Origin: Paraburkholderia fungorum
GTDB lineage: Bacteria; Pseudomonadota; Gammaproteobacteria; Burkholderiales; Burkholderiaceae
Length of the DNA: 64,000 bases
NCBI RefSeq assembly: GCF_900099835.1
Contig: NZ_FNKP01000003.1
Location: 1,054,001-1,118,000 of the forward strand
Direction of reading: 5' to 3'
The translations under genes and the position numbers were made by a program. The stretch's first letter is position 1. Each line of letters opens with the position of its first letter. A model generated the notes under the pieces. The model searched no databases. It was given only the letters and a program-made list of their open reading frames with translations, and was not told the DNA's origin. Positions 41,581-50,723 of the stretch are shown here, piece after piece.

Positions 41581-42483
41581 TCAAGGCAGATGGTTACCGC
41601 CCGTCACGCCATACACTTCGCCCGTTACGAAACTCGACTCCTGCGACGCTAACAGCACGTAAATTGGTGCGAGTTCCGCGGGCTGTCCGGGACGCTTCAT
41701 CGGTGCCTCCGAGCCGAATTCCTCAACTTTTTCCTGGGGCTGTCCGCCGCTCGGCTGAAGAGGCGTCCATACCGGACCAGGTGCGACCGCGTTGACACGA
41801 ATGCCCTTGCCGATCACCTGTTTTGCGAGTCCATGCGTGAAGGCCGTGATGGCTGCTTTGGTGGAGGCGTAATCGAGCAGACCGGGGCTTGGCTGATAAC
41901 TCTGGATCGACGTCGTGTTGATAATGGTCGCGCCGGGCGGTAGGTGCGGCAGAGCCGCCTTGCACAGCCAGAACATCGCGAAAACATTGGTGCGGAAGGT
42001 CGCCTCCAACTGCTGCGTAGTGAGATCCGCGATATTTTCGACAAATACCTGCTTACCCGCCACATTCACCAGAATATCAAGGCCGCCTAGCTGTTTGACC
42101 GACTGATCCACAAGCTGGCGGCAAAAGGCCTCGTCGCTGATATCGCCGGGGATGGCGATTGCTTTTTGGCCCGCTTCCTCGACAAAACCGACTACCTCGC
42201 GTGCGTCTGCTTCCTCGCTCGGAAGATAGTTCAGCGCGACATCTGCCCCTTCGCGGGCGAACGCAATCGCAACTGCCCGCCCAATTCCGCTATCGGCGCC
42301 AGTGATTAGCGCCCGCCGGCCAGCGAGCCGGCCAAATCCCTTGTAACTGGTCTCGCCGTGATTGGGCTTTGGCGTCATTTTTTGCGCGAGGCCGGGCGCA
42401 GATTGCGGCTGTCGCTCGAATGGCGGCTGAGGATATTGCTTGGTGGGGTCCTGCATGCCAAATTGATTGCGGGTTTCAGACAT
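41581..42483 (-). CDS. SDR family oxidoreductase (stress-type, YghA-like)
   Basis: The 300-residue protein has a disordered Gln/Pro-rich N-terminus of about 45 residues ([15 protein letters not shown]) and a classical short-chain dehydrogenase: [26 protein letters not shown], catalytic Ser in TTSIQSYQ, and YASTKAAI. The N-terminal extension and the [10 protein letters not shown] motif are typical of the general-stress SDR group (YghA/YdaD-like). An AGGAG box precedes the ATG at 42483. It is divergent from the flavoprotein gene. Confidence 0.9.
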   Translation of the reverse strand: MSETRNQFGMQDPTKQYPQPPFERQPQSAPGLAQKMTPKPNHGETSYKGFGRLAGRRALITGADSGIGRAVAIAFAREGADVALNYLPSEEADAREVVGFVEEAGQKAIAIPGDISDEAFCRQLVDQSVKQLGGLDILVNVAGKQVFVENIADLTTQQLEATFRTNVFAMFWLCKAALPHLPPGATIINTTSIQSYQPSPGLLDYASTKAAITAFTHGLAKQVIGKGIRVNAVAPGPVWTPLQPSGGQPQEKVEEFGSEAPMKRPGQPAELAPIYVLLASQESSFVTGEVYGVTGGNHLP

Positions 42484-42760
42484 AAGTAACTCCTGATGCG
42501 ATACACGAGATCGGGGAATCTCTGTGGCGTCTTGGGCTAACGATGCAACCAAAGACGCCCAGGACGAGGTGCTACCGCTCCCGCAAGTCGTGTTCCTTAC
42601 GGCCGCATTCGCACATCTGCGGTGACACGTTGCTCGCTGCGACACGTCCGACGAGGTTTGAAAAGTCGCGGAAGAGCGAGCCAATCCGCTATGGAACGGG
42701 TATGTCATTTGCTCATCCTGTTTTCATCGACCGGATGACCCATGTACAACGCGAGGCGCC

Positions 42761-43864
42761 ATGAACACCGATTCCAGACAGCCTGACAATTATCAGACAA
42801 TTGAAGTTCGCAAGGGACAGGTCACGGAAAAGATGTCGCGCGAAGCGTTTCGTGAACGTTTTATGGGGCGTTTCTACGACCCGGCTTTTCGTGTCGAAGA
42901 TGCGTCGCTGTCGCGGCTCGAATCGATCGCATGGGACGCGTATTGCGAGTCCCGAAAGTCGCCCGTGACCGACAAGGCGGGTCTCGGCTTTGCAGATCCT
43001 GACTACGATCTTTCGGTGGAGTGGCGAACGGCCAGTGAACGCATCAAGGCCGCGCAAAAAAAGCAGCAGGATAAATCGACGCGTTCACGGGTATTGATCG
43101 TCAATGCGTCATCACGCAACGATTTCACATGCCCGGGAGAGATGTCGAAGAGCTTTCGACTCGGCAAGCTTGCGCAGCAACGATTGGAGAGCCATGGCAT
43201 TGAAGTGGATTTTCTCGACCTCTCACGTCTGAATTCCGAACACGATCTGCATATTCATCCGTGCAAAGGCTGCGTATCGACAGCGATGCCACTATGCCAT
43301 TGGCCGTGCAGTTGCTATCCCAATCATTCGCTTGGCCTCGTCAATGACTGGATGAACGAAATCTATGAGCGCTTTGCGGCGTGCCATGGAGTGCTTTTCG
43401 TTACCCCGGTCTACTGGTATCAAGTCACAGGTCCTCTGAAGCAGCTCATAGACCGCCTGGTGTGCGCGGACGGCGGCAATCCTGATCCGACATCGACGCA
43501 CGGCAAGAAAGCCGACGAAGCCAAACGCATCGAACTGGCGGGTTGGGATTATCCAAAGCACCTTGCCGGGCGAGCTTATGGGCTGGTGGTTCATGGCGAC
43601 GTCGCGGGTATTGAAGGTTCCCGCCGGGCGCTAACGGACTGGCTCAACTGGATGGGCTTTATCGAAGCCGGCGCCAAATCCAGACTCGACCGGTTTATCG
43701 GTTATTACGAGCCGTACGCGACGAGTCATGCCACGCTCGATCGCGACAAGGATATGCAGGACGAAGTCGCTAATGTCGCCGAAGCGCTCGCTAATACGGT
43801 TGGCCGGATTCGTCAGGGCTTCGAAGAGCCGGACAATAGTCTTGCTCCCGTTCGCGCCAAATGA
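42761..43864 (+). CDS. NAD(P)H-dependent flavodoxin-like oxidoreductase
   Basis: The 367-residue protein has an N-terminal extension of about 105 residues, then a flavodoxin-fold domain: RVLIVNASSRNDFTCPGEMSK for FMN phosphate binding, a Cys-rich loop HPCKGCVSTAMPLCHWPCSC, and VTPVYWYQVTGPLKQLIDRL for the flavin ring. The Cys loop recalls iron-sulphur flavoproteins, though the spacing is not the standard one. It may reduce quinones or nitro compounds. It is followed on the same strand by the decarboxylase-like gene (60-base gap). Confidence 0.82.
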   Translation: MNTDSRQPDNYQTIEVRKGQVTEKMSREAFRERFMGRFYDPAFRVEDASLSRLESIAWDAYCESRKSPVTDKAGLGFADPDYDLSVEWRTASERIKAAQKKQQDKSTRSRVLIVNASSRNDFTCPGEMSKSFRLGKLAQQRLESHGIEVDFLDLSRLNSEHDLHIHPCKGCVSTAMPLCHWPCSCYPNHSLGLVNDWMNEIYERFAACHGVLFVTPVYWYQVTGPLKQLIDRLVCADGGNPDPTSTHGKKADEAKRIELAGWDYPKHLAGRAYGLVVHGDVAGIEGSRRALTDWLNWMGFIEAGAKSRLDRFIGYYEPYATSHATLDRDKDMQDEVANVAEALANTVGRIRQGFEEPDNSLAPVRAK

Positions 43865-43924
43865 GGTGAGGGACGGTCGTAACCTGTCAAAGGTTCGCTC
43901 GCCCGGACCTGAAAAGGATGATGG

Positions 43925-45175
43925 ATGGAAACCGGAAAAATCGCTGTCAACGCAAACCGACGTCGCCTTGGTGAGTGGCTCCCGAGCCATGAACAACACC
44001 TCGCTCGATACCGGACAGAGATTACGAAAAAAGCGCGCGAGCGTGCCGCAAGCGCGAAGTGTTCCAGTGCGGTTGCCGATCTGGCGGCGTTGATTACCGG
44101 CGATCCGGTGCTTCGAATGGACCTGACGCGGGCCATCGAACAGGCACGTGACGCAGGTTACGTTCTGGGCTATAGCAGCATCGAAGAATTGATCGATGTG
44201 ATCGACTATCTGATGACGTATGCGCCGCCGTTCAGTGAGACTAGCCTGATTCATTGCCCCTTGAATGCGTTGCTGGACTGGCCAATGTGCATGCCGTCGG
44301 GCTATGCATTGTTTCGCGATCCGGCGCTGAACACGCATCTCAAGCGCGTGCTGAACTGCTGGTGCGGTTTTCTGAGTGGTCCGCATTCGCGCGAACATCT
44401 GAGCGCTTCGCCACCCGACGGCTGGTTCTCCCCCGAGGCTGACAAGCGGATCGGACTTTCACAATTCATTTGCGAGCCTGATCGACCTTACTGGGGCTTT
44501 GCGTCGTGGAACGATTTTTTCACACGACGCTTTCGCGAAGGCATGCGACCTGTCGATGAACCGGGCAATAAGAAGGCGATCGTGAGCGCGTGCGAAGCCG
44601 CCCCTTACAACATCCAGCACGACGTCAAACTCGACGACACGTTCTGGATCAAATCACAACCTTATTCATTGCGGGACATCTTTGCCGCGAAGCACGATGA
44701 ACTGGCGGCCACCTTTGCAGGCGGTTCGGTCTATCAGGCCTTTCTCAGCGCCTTTAATTATCATCGCTGGCACGCTCCGGTGAGTGGCGTTGTTTGTCAC
44801 GCTTACGCCGTCGATGGCACCTATTACTCGAACGCCGATTCTGAAGGTGAGGATCCGGGTGGGCTCAACGACTCGCAAGGCTACATCTCGGCCGTGGCGG
44901 CACGGGCAATCATCGTCATCGAATGTGATGATCGCTCGATTGGCAAGGTAGCGTGTATTTTTGTCGGCATGGCTGATGTCTCCTCTTGCATCATCGAAGC
45001 ATTGCCTGGTGTGCGGGTACAGAAGGGCGATGAACTTGGATTTTTCCAGTATGGAGGGTCGACTTGCTGTCTCGTATTTGGTCCGGGCGTAATCAAAGGT
45101 TTTATCCCTCAGCCACCGTTCGACGACAAAAGCGCGCCGGTCAAGGTGAACTCGCTGATTGCCACTGCCAGATAG
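43925..45175 (+). CDS. Phosphatidylserine decarboxylase family protein
   Basis: The 416-residue protein has an N-terminal PSDC-type domain (about residues 1-170, with LIHCPLNALLDWPM) and a C-terminal decarboxylase domain with SWNDFFTRRFREG, FNYHRWHAPVSG and the self-cleavage site YGGSTCCL, where Ser379 would become the pyruvoyl group. Classical Psd enzymes have LGST and membrane helices; here no membrane helix is visible. Fungal and bacterial relatives with this layout act on other amino acids, so the substrate may not be phosphatidylserine. Confidence 0.82.
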   Translation: METGKIAVNANRRRLGEWLPSHEQHLARYRTEITKKARERAASAKCSSAVADLAALITGDPVLRMDLTRAIEQARDAGYVLGYSSIEELIDVIDYLMTYAPPFSETSLIHCPLNALLDWPMCMPSGYALFRDPALNTHLKRVLNCWCGFLSGPHSREHLSASPPDGWFSPEADKRIGLSQFICEPDRPYWGFASWNDFFTRRFREGMRPVDEPGNKKAIVSACEAAPYNIQHDVKLDDTFWIKSQPYSLRDIFAAKHDELAATFAGGSVYQAFLSAFNYHRWHAPVSGVVCHAYAVDGTYYSNADSEGEDPGGLNDSQGYISAVAARAIIVIECDDRSIGKVACIFVGMADVSSCIIEALPGVRVQKGDELGFFQYGGSTCCLVFGPGVIKGFIPQPPFDDKSAPVKVNSLIATAR

Positions 45176-45290
45176 CTCGACGAAGCGACTCCGAAGTTGA
45201 ACAACGCTAGACCAGATTTTTCGGGCACGCCTGCTGCTCGACTGCAGGGACGGTCGCCACAACGGCGAGCGCCGTTCTCTGGAGATCAAC

Positions 45291-46427
45291 ATGAAAGCAC
45301 TGGTGTACGAAGGCCCCCGTAAAGTCACCGTCAAGGAAATGCCGGACGCGAAAATCGAGCGTCCTAATGACGTATTGGTGAAGATCACGACCACCAACAT
45401 CTGCGGCTCTGACCTGCATATGTACGAAGGCCGTACGAATATGGAATCGGGCCGCATTCTCGGTCACGAAAATCTGGGCGTTGTCACTGAGATCGGTAAG
45501 GGCGTCGAGCGGATCAAGGTAGGTGATCGTGTTTGTCTGCCCTTTAATATCGGCTGTGGCTTCTGCAAGAACTGCGAGCGTGGCCTTACGGGCTTCTGTC
45601 TCACTGCAAATCCGGGCGTGGCCGGCGCAGCGTATGGCTTCGCCGGAATGGGACCGTATAGTGGCGGGCAGGCGGAATATCTGCGCGTTCCATTCGGTGA
45701 CTTCAATTGCCTCGTCCTGCCACCCGATTCGGAAGAAAAAGAAAATGACTATGTGATGCTGTCGGATATTTTTCCGACCGGTTATCACGCGACCGAACTG
45801 GCCGGTGTTCTGCCCGGTGAAAGCGTTGTGATTTATGGCGCGGGGCCGGTTGGCCTGATGGCGGCGCTATCGGCGCAAATCAGGGGCGCCAGCAAGATCA
45901 TGGTCGTCGACACGCATCCTGATCGCCTGAAGCTGGCTGAGAAAATCGGTGCGATTGCCGTGGATGACACAGACGGCAATTCGGCTGAACGAATCCTTGA
46001 AATGACCGGCGGCGAAGGCGCAGATCGCGGTTGTGAATGCGTCGGTTATCAGTGTACGTGCAAGGGGCACGAGGTGCCGAATGCGACGATGAATAACCTG
46101 ATCAAGGCAGTTCGGCCGACGGGCGGCATTGGTGTGGTGGGCGTTTTTGTTGCGGAAGATCCGAAGGCCGAAGATGAGCTCGCCAAGAAAGGGCAGGTTG
46201 CACTTGATTTCGGTCAGTTGTGGATGAAAGGCCAGAAGATCGCCACGGGGCAGGCCAATGTCAAGGCATACAACCGTCGTTTGCGCGATCTGATTGCAGC
46301 CGGTAAAGCGAAGCCCTCACAGATCATCTCGCACGAACTCCCGCTGGAACAGGCTGCCGACGGTTACAAACACTTCGACGAACGTGCCGAGGGTTGGACG
46401 AAGGTTGTACTGAAGCCCGCGGCCTGA
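45291..46427 (+). CDS. fdhA: Glutathione-independent formaldehyde dehydrogenase (zinc, NAD)
   Basis: The 378-residue cytosolic enzyme oxidises formaldehyde to formate, as in Pseudomonas putida FdhA. Catalytic zinc ligands are Cys38 in NICGSDLHMYEGRT and His59-Glu60 in LGHENLG; structural zinc is held by the four Cys of NIGCGFCKNCERGLTGFC (89, 92, 95, 103). The NAD motif is IYGAGPVGLMAAL. The insert GYQCTCKGHEVPNATMN is typical of the glutathione-independent class. A GGAG box precedes the ATG. A fragment of a catalase gene follows, and truncated fdhA copies lie at 20.7 and 37.2 kb. Confidence 0.92.
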   Translation: MKALVYEGPRKVTVKEMPDAKIERPNDVLVKITTTNICGSDLHMYEGRTNMESGRILGHENLGVVTEIGKGVERIKVGDRVCLPFNIGCGFCKNCERGLTGFCLTANPGVAGAAYGFAGMGPYSGGQAEYLRVPFGDFNCLVLPPDSEEKENDYVMLSDIFPTGYHATELAGVLPGESVVIYGAGPVGLMAALSAQIRGASKIMVVDTHPDRLKLAEKIGAIAVDDTDGNSAERILEMTGGEGADRGCECVGYQCTCKGHEVPNATMNNLIKAVRPTGGIGVVGVFVAEDPKAEDELAKKGQVALDFGQLWMKGQKIATGQANVKAYNRRLRDLIAAGKAKPSQIISHELPLEQAADGYKHFDERAEGWTKVVLKPAA

Positions 46428-46535
46428 CGTCCGGCGGCCCTGCTGTCAAGCCATGGAGGGGAACCTCGTGCCCGATAGGCACGGCGGTTGCGCATTCTGC
46501 GTGCAACCCACGAATTCCCCACATGGAGCCTCCAC

Positions 46536-46748
46536 ATGAATTCCGTTTCTGCCATCCACGCGCTTCCGTTTGATCCAACCTTCGAACAGATTCCTAGAGA
46601 GGAAGCGGAAACGACCCGTCAACTTGTCGAGGCGATGCACAACATTCTCGAGACCACGTCGCAGGATTACCAGCATGGCATGCGCAGTGTGCATGCGAAA
46701 AGACACGGTCTACTCGATGGAGAACTGACAGTTCTTGCCGACCGATGA
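46536..46748 (+). pseudogene. N-terminal fragment of a short catalase gene
   Basis: The frame encodes 70 residues, MNSVSAIHALPFDPTFEQIP through HGLLDGELTVLADR and a stop. It aligns with residues 1-68 of the intact catalase at 37467-38546 (MNTASAIHALPFDPTYEQIP). The match also covers about 80 bases upstream, including the ribosome-binding site. It breaks where the intact gene continues PPELSQG. The haem-binding parts are missing. Confidence 0.9.
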
Positions 46749-47097
46749 GATGAGGCGCAGCAACATCGTCATCACGTCCGAGGCAGGTCTGCGTGCGTGG
46801 ATGGCTGGCCGCTTCAGTATCGAAACGGCGCGGCGGGAAGAACTCTTTATGTTCGCCGCTCCTGCGCATTCCATGCTTACTGTCACGCAGATGTTGGCCG
46901 TTTCCAACCCGGCGGTCGTGAGCAGTTGATATGGTAGTGATCAAAGCAGTCATAAAACGGGCGTAGATGCCGCTTGCTTGTCAGTAGCTCGGTTGTCCCG
47001 TCCTCTGCCCGGCCGGGGTTCGGCTGGTTGCGACCTTCACCTACCCGTTGTCGACGTCTCCGGTACGTGCAATCGGCAGACGGCCCCTGATCAGCCA
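46749..47097. other. Gap with a possible gene remnant
   Basis: A plus-strand frame at 46735-46929 reads SEAGLRAWMAGRFSIETAR, which faintly resembles the C-terminal SCP2-like segment of HxlR-type regulators. The match is too weak to call. Nothing else was seen. Confidence 0.25.
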
Positions 47098-48714
47098 CTA
47101 CGTGGTTGGCTTCTCGTTGCCGCTTAACGCATCAACCAGATCCATCAGAGCTACTGGCTTCACGAAATGTCGCTCGAAGCCGGCCGCGCGCGAGCGTTTC
47201 ACATCATCCGCCTGACCGTAGCCGCTTAACGCGAACAGTCGAAGGGCCGCGTGCTGCGATTGCCCTCGCAGCGCGACAGCCAGTTCATACCCATCCATTC
47301 CGGGCAAGCCGATGTCGAGTACTGCAATGTCAGGCCGGAACTGGGCTGCCAGATCCAGCGCCTGCAACGGATCGAATGCCGTCGCCACATCGAATCCCAC
47401 GTCTGCCAGGAAGGCTTCCATGGAAAGCAGGCCATCCAGATTGTCGTCGACCAGAAGAACCCGCGTACCCGGGCGATCCGATCGGATTTCGGGAACCCGC
47501 CCCCCTTGATGAAGCGTCCTCGCAACCTCTTCACCGGATGCAAGGGGTAGCGTCACCGTGAACATCGAGCCTTTACCCGGGCCGTCACTCGAGGCGGAAA
47601 CCGTACCTCCGTGCAGTTCGACCAGATTGCGGACGAGCGCCAGACCAATGCCCAGTCCTCCCTCCGAACGGTCGATCGTGGTTCGTCCCTGCTCGAAAAT
47701 CCTGAACAGCTTTGGCATCAATTCGGCACTGATGCCAGCGCCATTGTCGGCAACAGTGACGGCGATCTGGTTATCACTGGCTTGCGCATTGACCCAGATT
47801 TCTCCGCCGACGTCGGTGTATTTGGCGGCATTGTTCAGCAGATTACTGAATGCCTGGGTCAGGCGCGTCAGGTCTCCGTAGAGCAGAGCGCCGTCGTCGG
47901 ATATGGCGACCGACAGCCGTTGCTGGCGCTGCTCGACGAGTGGACTGGCCGCTTCGACGGCCCGCGTGATCACCGAGCCGATTCGCAGGCTTTCGCGCGA
48001 TAGCTCTATTTTTCCGCGGGTGATCCGGCTGACATCGAGCAGATCTTCGACAAGACGGGAAAGATGGGCAACCTGCCGCTCGAGAATCTGGTGATACTTG
48101 TCGGCCGTGTTGCCGTTCTCGCGCCGGATCAGACCCAAAGCGGTCGAGATGGGCGCCAGCGGATTGCGCAGTTCGTGGCCGAGCATCGCGAGAAACTCGT
48201 CTTTCGATCTGTTTGCCTCTTCGCGCTCGTGCGCCGCCCGCGCGGCGAGGATTCCGGTGGCCGCCTGGGAGGTGGCGGCCCGCAGAAAGGCAACCTGATT
48301 GACAGTCGGGAAGGACGGCGCCAGCGCGCCAAACCAGATGCTGCCGTGCCCTGAGCTGAAACCCATGCTCAGCCGTAGCATTCTTGTCTGCCCGAGCGGG
48401 GTGTCGTTCAGACTGACGCGTGTCCCAATCGGAATGTGATGCCATCCCTTGATAGCTTCCTGCCAGCCGGTCAGGTCGTCCCCGCCGACCTGCGTGCCGC
48501 GCACTCGCAGCTGTACGAGCGGGGGCGTGTCGGGTAGTAGTGGAACGTCGACGTAGCAGATGTCCAGAGGAACGATCCGCTCGATCGCCTGTGCCATCAG
48601 CCCGACAATGGCCGTACCGTCACGTCCAGGCCAAAGCGCCGGCAGCGCGAGCAGGCCCATCAGGTCTCTTAGCGCGCTTTCCGGGCTCTGATCGCCATAT
48701 CGATCGCCGCTCAT
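47098..48714 (-). CDS. Hybrid sensor histidine kinase with C-terminal receiver
   Basis: The 538-residue cytosolic kinase has an N-terminal GAF-like region (about residues 20-150, no clear motif), a dimerisation helix with the phospho-His at 180 (GHELRNPLAPIS), and an ATPase with N-box NLLNNAAKYTD (291-301), G1 DNGAGIS and G2 GGLGIGLALV. A receiver domain from about 418 carries VLLVDDNLDG and phosphoacceptor Asp467 (VLDIGLPGMDG). No membrane helix is present. It lies 39 bases after the MEDS gene on the same strand, so the MEDS protein probably feeds its signal to this kinase. Output is unknown. Confidence 0.9.
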   Translation of the reverse strand: MSGDRYGDQSPESALRDLMGLLALPALWPGRDGTAIVGLMAQAIERIVPLDICYVDVPLLPDTPPLVQLRVRGTQVGGDDLTGWQEAIKGWHHIPIGTRVSLNDTPLGQTRMLRLSMGFSSGHGSIWFGALAPSFPTVNQVAFLRAATSQAATGILAARAAHEREEANRSKDEFLAMLGHELRNPLAPISTALGLIRRENGNTADKYHQILERQVAHLSRLVEDLLDVSRITRGKIELSRESLRIGSVITRAVEAASPLVEQRQQRLSVAISDDGALLYGDLTRLTQAFSNLLNNAAKYTDVGGEIWVNAQASDNQIAVTVADNGAGISAELMPKLFRIFEQGRTTIDRSEGGLGIGLALVRNLVELHGGTVSASSDGPGKGSMFTVTLPLASGEEVARTLHQGGRVPEIRSDRPGTRVLLVDDNLDGLLSMEAFLADVGFDVATAFDPLQALDLAAQFRPDIAVLDIGLPGMDGYELAVALRGQSQHAALRLFALSGYGQADDVKRSRAAGFERHFVKPVALMDLVDALSGNEKPTT

Positions 48715-48753
48715 TTGGCCCGTCTTGCCATACTTGCATCATCCACTACGGCG

Positions 48754-49383
48754 TTATGCGGCTGCCCGCATTCTGCGAGACTCGAGCTCCTTCAGCATCT
48801 CCGAGGGCGGGATAAAGAAGGGGTTTTCCTGCACGACACCATTGATGAGCGTAAGCGGATGCGTACGCAAGACGTCCATGAGCATGGCGCCAGAGAGTTT
48901 GGCCATATCGTAGACGCACACGGCGGGCTGACGGTTACGCTCGATAATCTCGTTCACCTCTGCTTCGTATTCGATCAGATCGGGCGCGGTCGAGAGGTCT
49001 TCGAAGGCCCAATCCATGTTTCCCATGATGCGAAGACGGGTGAAGCCCGCGTCCCGTCCAGACCCTGTGAGCCGATCGACCATGTCCAGCATGCGTTTCT
49101 TGTCAAACTTGCCCTCGTCGTCGAGATACGCCTCCGGCCAGGTGACTACTTCCAGCTGGCCGCACGCCTCGCATTCGTGGGTATCGATACCAGAGGCCTC
49201 CAGCCTCGCCCGATGGTCATCGGCAAGAGCCGGATCGACGATGTGGAAATTTTTTTCTCCAGCTTCCACTGCCTGCCGATAGTAGGGAAGGAGAGCCTCA
49301 TATTCCTGTTCGCGGCTGTCGAAAAACGCGCAAACGTGATAGGCATCCATCAGCGTACCGGCGATAGCGATACGGTTGTCCAT
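48754..49383 (-). CDS. MEDS (DcmR-like sensory) domain protein
   Basis: The 209-residue protein is a stand-alone MEDS domain, the sensory domain named after DcmR and methanogen/methylotroph regulators. Conserved features are HVCAFFDSREQEYEALLPYY, KNFHIVDPALADDH, and a C-terminal half ending PAVCVYDMAKLSGAML and HPLTLINGVVQENPFF. The fold is RecA/KaiC-like. Typically such proteins pair with histidine kinases, and here a hybrid kinase gene follows by 39 bases. The ligand is unknown; small C1 or halogenated compounds are known for DcmR only. Confidence 0.85.
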   Translation of the reverse strand: MDNRIAIAGTLMDAYHVCAFFDSREQEYEALLPYYRQAVEAGEKNFHIVDPALADDHRARLEASGIDTHECEACGQLEVVTWPEAYLDDEGKFDKKRMLDMVDRLTGSGRDAGFTRLRIMGNMDWAFEDLSTAPDLIEYEAEVNEIIERNRQPAVCVYDMAKLSGAMLMDVLRTHPLTLINGVVQENPFFIPPSEMLKELESRRMRAAA

Positions 49384-50210
49384 TGCAACTCCTCAAGGTG
49401 GTTAAGAATTGCCGGGCACGGTGCCAGTCGGGAATTTCACCGGAACGGAAGCTGCAGCATAGATCTATTCTATGGCATCCAGGGCGATCAAAGCCTTGAC
49501 TGCAAAGAAAGTCGCTTAAGGATGTGGGCTGCCCCCACGACATTGATAGGAGGGCTGTGGAGCGTCCGCAAAGGTCAGTCCGGCCTGGACACTCTACCGG
49601 GAACGTTTCAACCAAGGATATTGCAACGTTGTAATGGTTAGTAATATGCGATTCGCATAAACAGGATTGAACGCGGTGTGCGGGCTTGATCCGGCGATTT
49701 GGCGCACGTATGGTGTGCGATCCCGGCAACTGGTTAACCCTAGATACCGGCAGTGTGTTTGAGGGCCCGCGCATTCCGGCGGGCTATTTTTTTGTCCAAC
49801 TTTCCGTTCAACATTGCGAGGCGAAACAGGCCTCTTCAATGTTCGTTGGGGACAAGCTTGACGCGTGGGGTATGAGATAACCGGCGGCGACGCCAGTTTG
49901 GTTGTGGCTGAGGGAGTGGATTGGATGTCGAGTTGCTTGACGTCACTCTGCGCGGAGCGTGCCTTTCCCGATCGCGGAAAAATTTGTCGAGCCGCGCAAT
50001 ACCTTTGCCGTTCTTCTGTGGGTATTCGTCTTCGGGCCTTGAGCCGCCTCTATCAAATGCCACCTCTTGGAGAAACCTTGTGCGCCAGAATCGTCGGAGC
50101 AGGCGCTGTCAGAAACTCTCGAGCCGAAAATTTCTTCGTCCGTGAGGTGATGCTGCGGTCAATATCGGTACCTGCAACGGCTGACTCCATCTACAAGAGG
50201 TCGCGCTGAC
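49384..50210. other. Long gap between MEDS and the gene at 50447
   Basis: No gene was supported. It contains a strong plus-strand terminator at 49765-49793, and a TTGCAA at about 49620 with TAATAT 15 bases later is a poor promoter candidate. Frames at 49865-50209 have no recognisable family. Confidence 0.4.
49765..49793 (+). terminator. Rho-independent terminator without an obvious gene (sRNA candidate)
   Basis: GCCCGC, loop GCATTCCG, GCGGGC, then TA and seven T. The nearest plus-strand gene upstream is more than 3 kb away and the MEDS gene is divergent, so a small RNA of about 100-150 bases ending here is possible. Confidence 0.7.
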
Positions 50211-50447
50211 TTAACGTCCAACGACCGGTTGTGCCTCCAAAGAGTCGATCCAGGCAATCGCCCAGTTAATGGCATGCTCGACTGCGAGCGCTTCGCGGGC
50301 GAAACAGCCTAGGTCCGTCTCGTCGATGAGATCAGGCTGTATGTCGTCAGCCAAATTCCCCGGCGCAACCCGCGCACGTGCTTGGAACTTCCCTTCGAAG
50401 ATGTCCGGTGTCGCATCAATAATCCATCTTTTATATTGAAACCGCAT
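50211..50447 (-). CDS. Small conserved-looking hypothetical protein
   Basis: From the ATG at 50447 (GGAGAG box) the 78-residue product starts MRFQYKRWIIDATPDIFEGK, continues with FQARARVAPGN and an acidic segment, and ends WAIAWIDSLEAQPVVGR. I recall similar small Burkholderiaceae proteins with the FQYKRWIIDATP-type start, but no named family. Probably soluble. It is divergent from the KaiC-like gene. Confidence 0.6.
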   Translation of the reverse strand: MRFQYKRWIIDATPDIFEGKFQARARVAPGNLADDIQPDLIDETDLGCFAREALAVEHAINWAIAWIDSLEAQPVVGR

Positions 50448-50528
50448 TCGTGCACTCTCCGCTAAAACTTGGGATTTCTTGCTCAAGACAGCCGAGTCTA
50501 TTGGAAGCACGTACTTCCGGGGGCACCA

Positions 50529-50723
50529 ATGAGTGATCAAAATTGGTGGGGCGTCTCAGGCGACGAGCATAATGTGATCGGCTCTGTCACTTTACCGGAC
50601 TGTGTTGGTGCAAATCTGACAGATCGTCTCGCGCGATACACAAGCATCGATTCGACCCGAGTGGTGCTTCTCGGACCTGGAGCACACGAACTTGAACACA
50701 AAATCGCTAAGCGAAACCTTTGA
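50529..50723 (+). CDS. Possible small leader protein overlapping the KaiC-like gene
   Basis: MSDQNWWGVSGDEHNVIGSV begins a 64-residue frame with a GGGGGCACCA upstream sequence. It overlaps the first 32 bases of the next gene, so it could be translationally coupled to it. No family was recognised; it may be chance coding. Confidence 0.35.
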   Translation: MSDQNWWGVSGDEHNVIGSVTLPDCVGANLTDRLARYTSIDSTRVVLLGPGAHELEHKIAKRNL

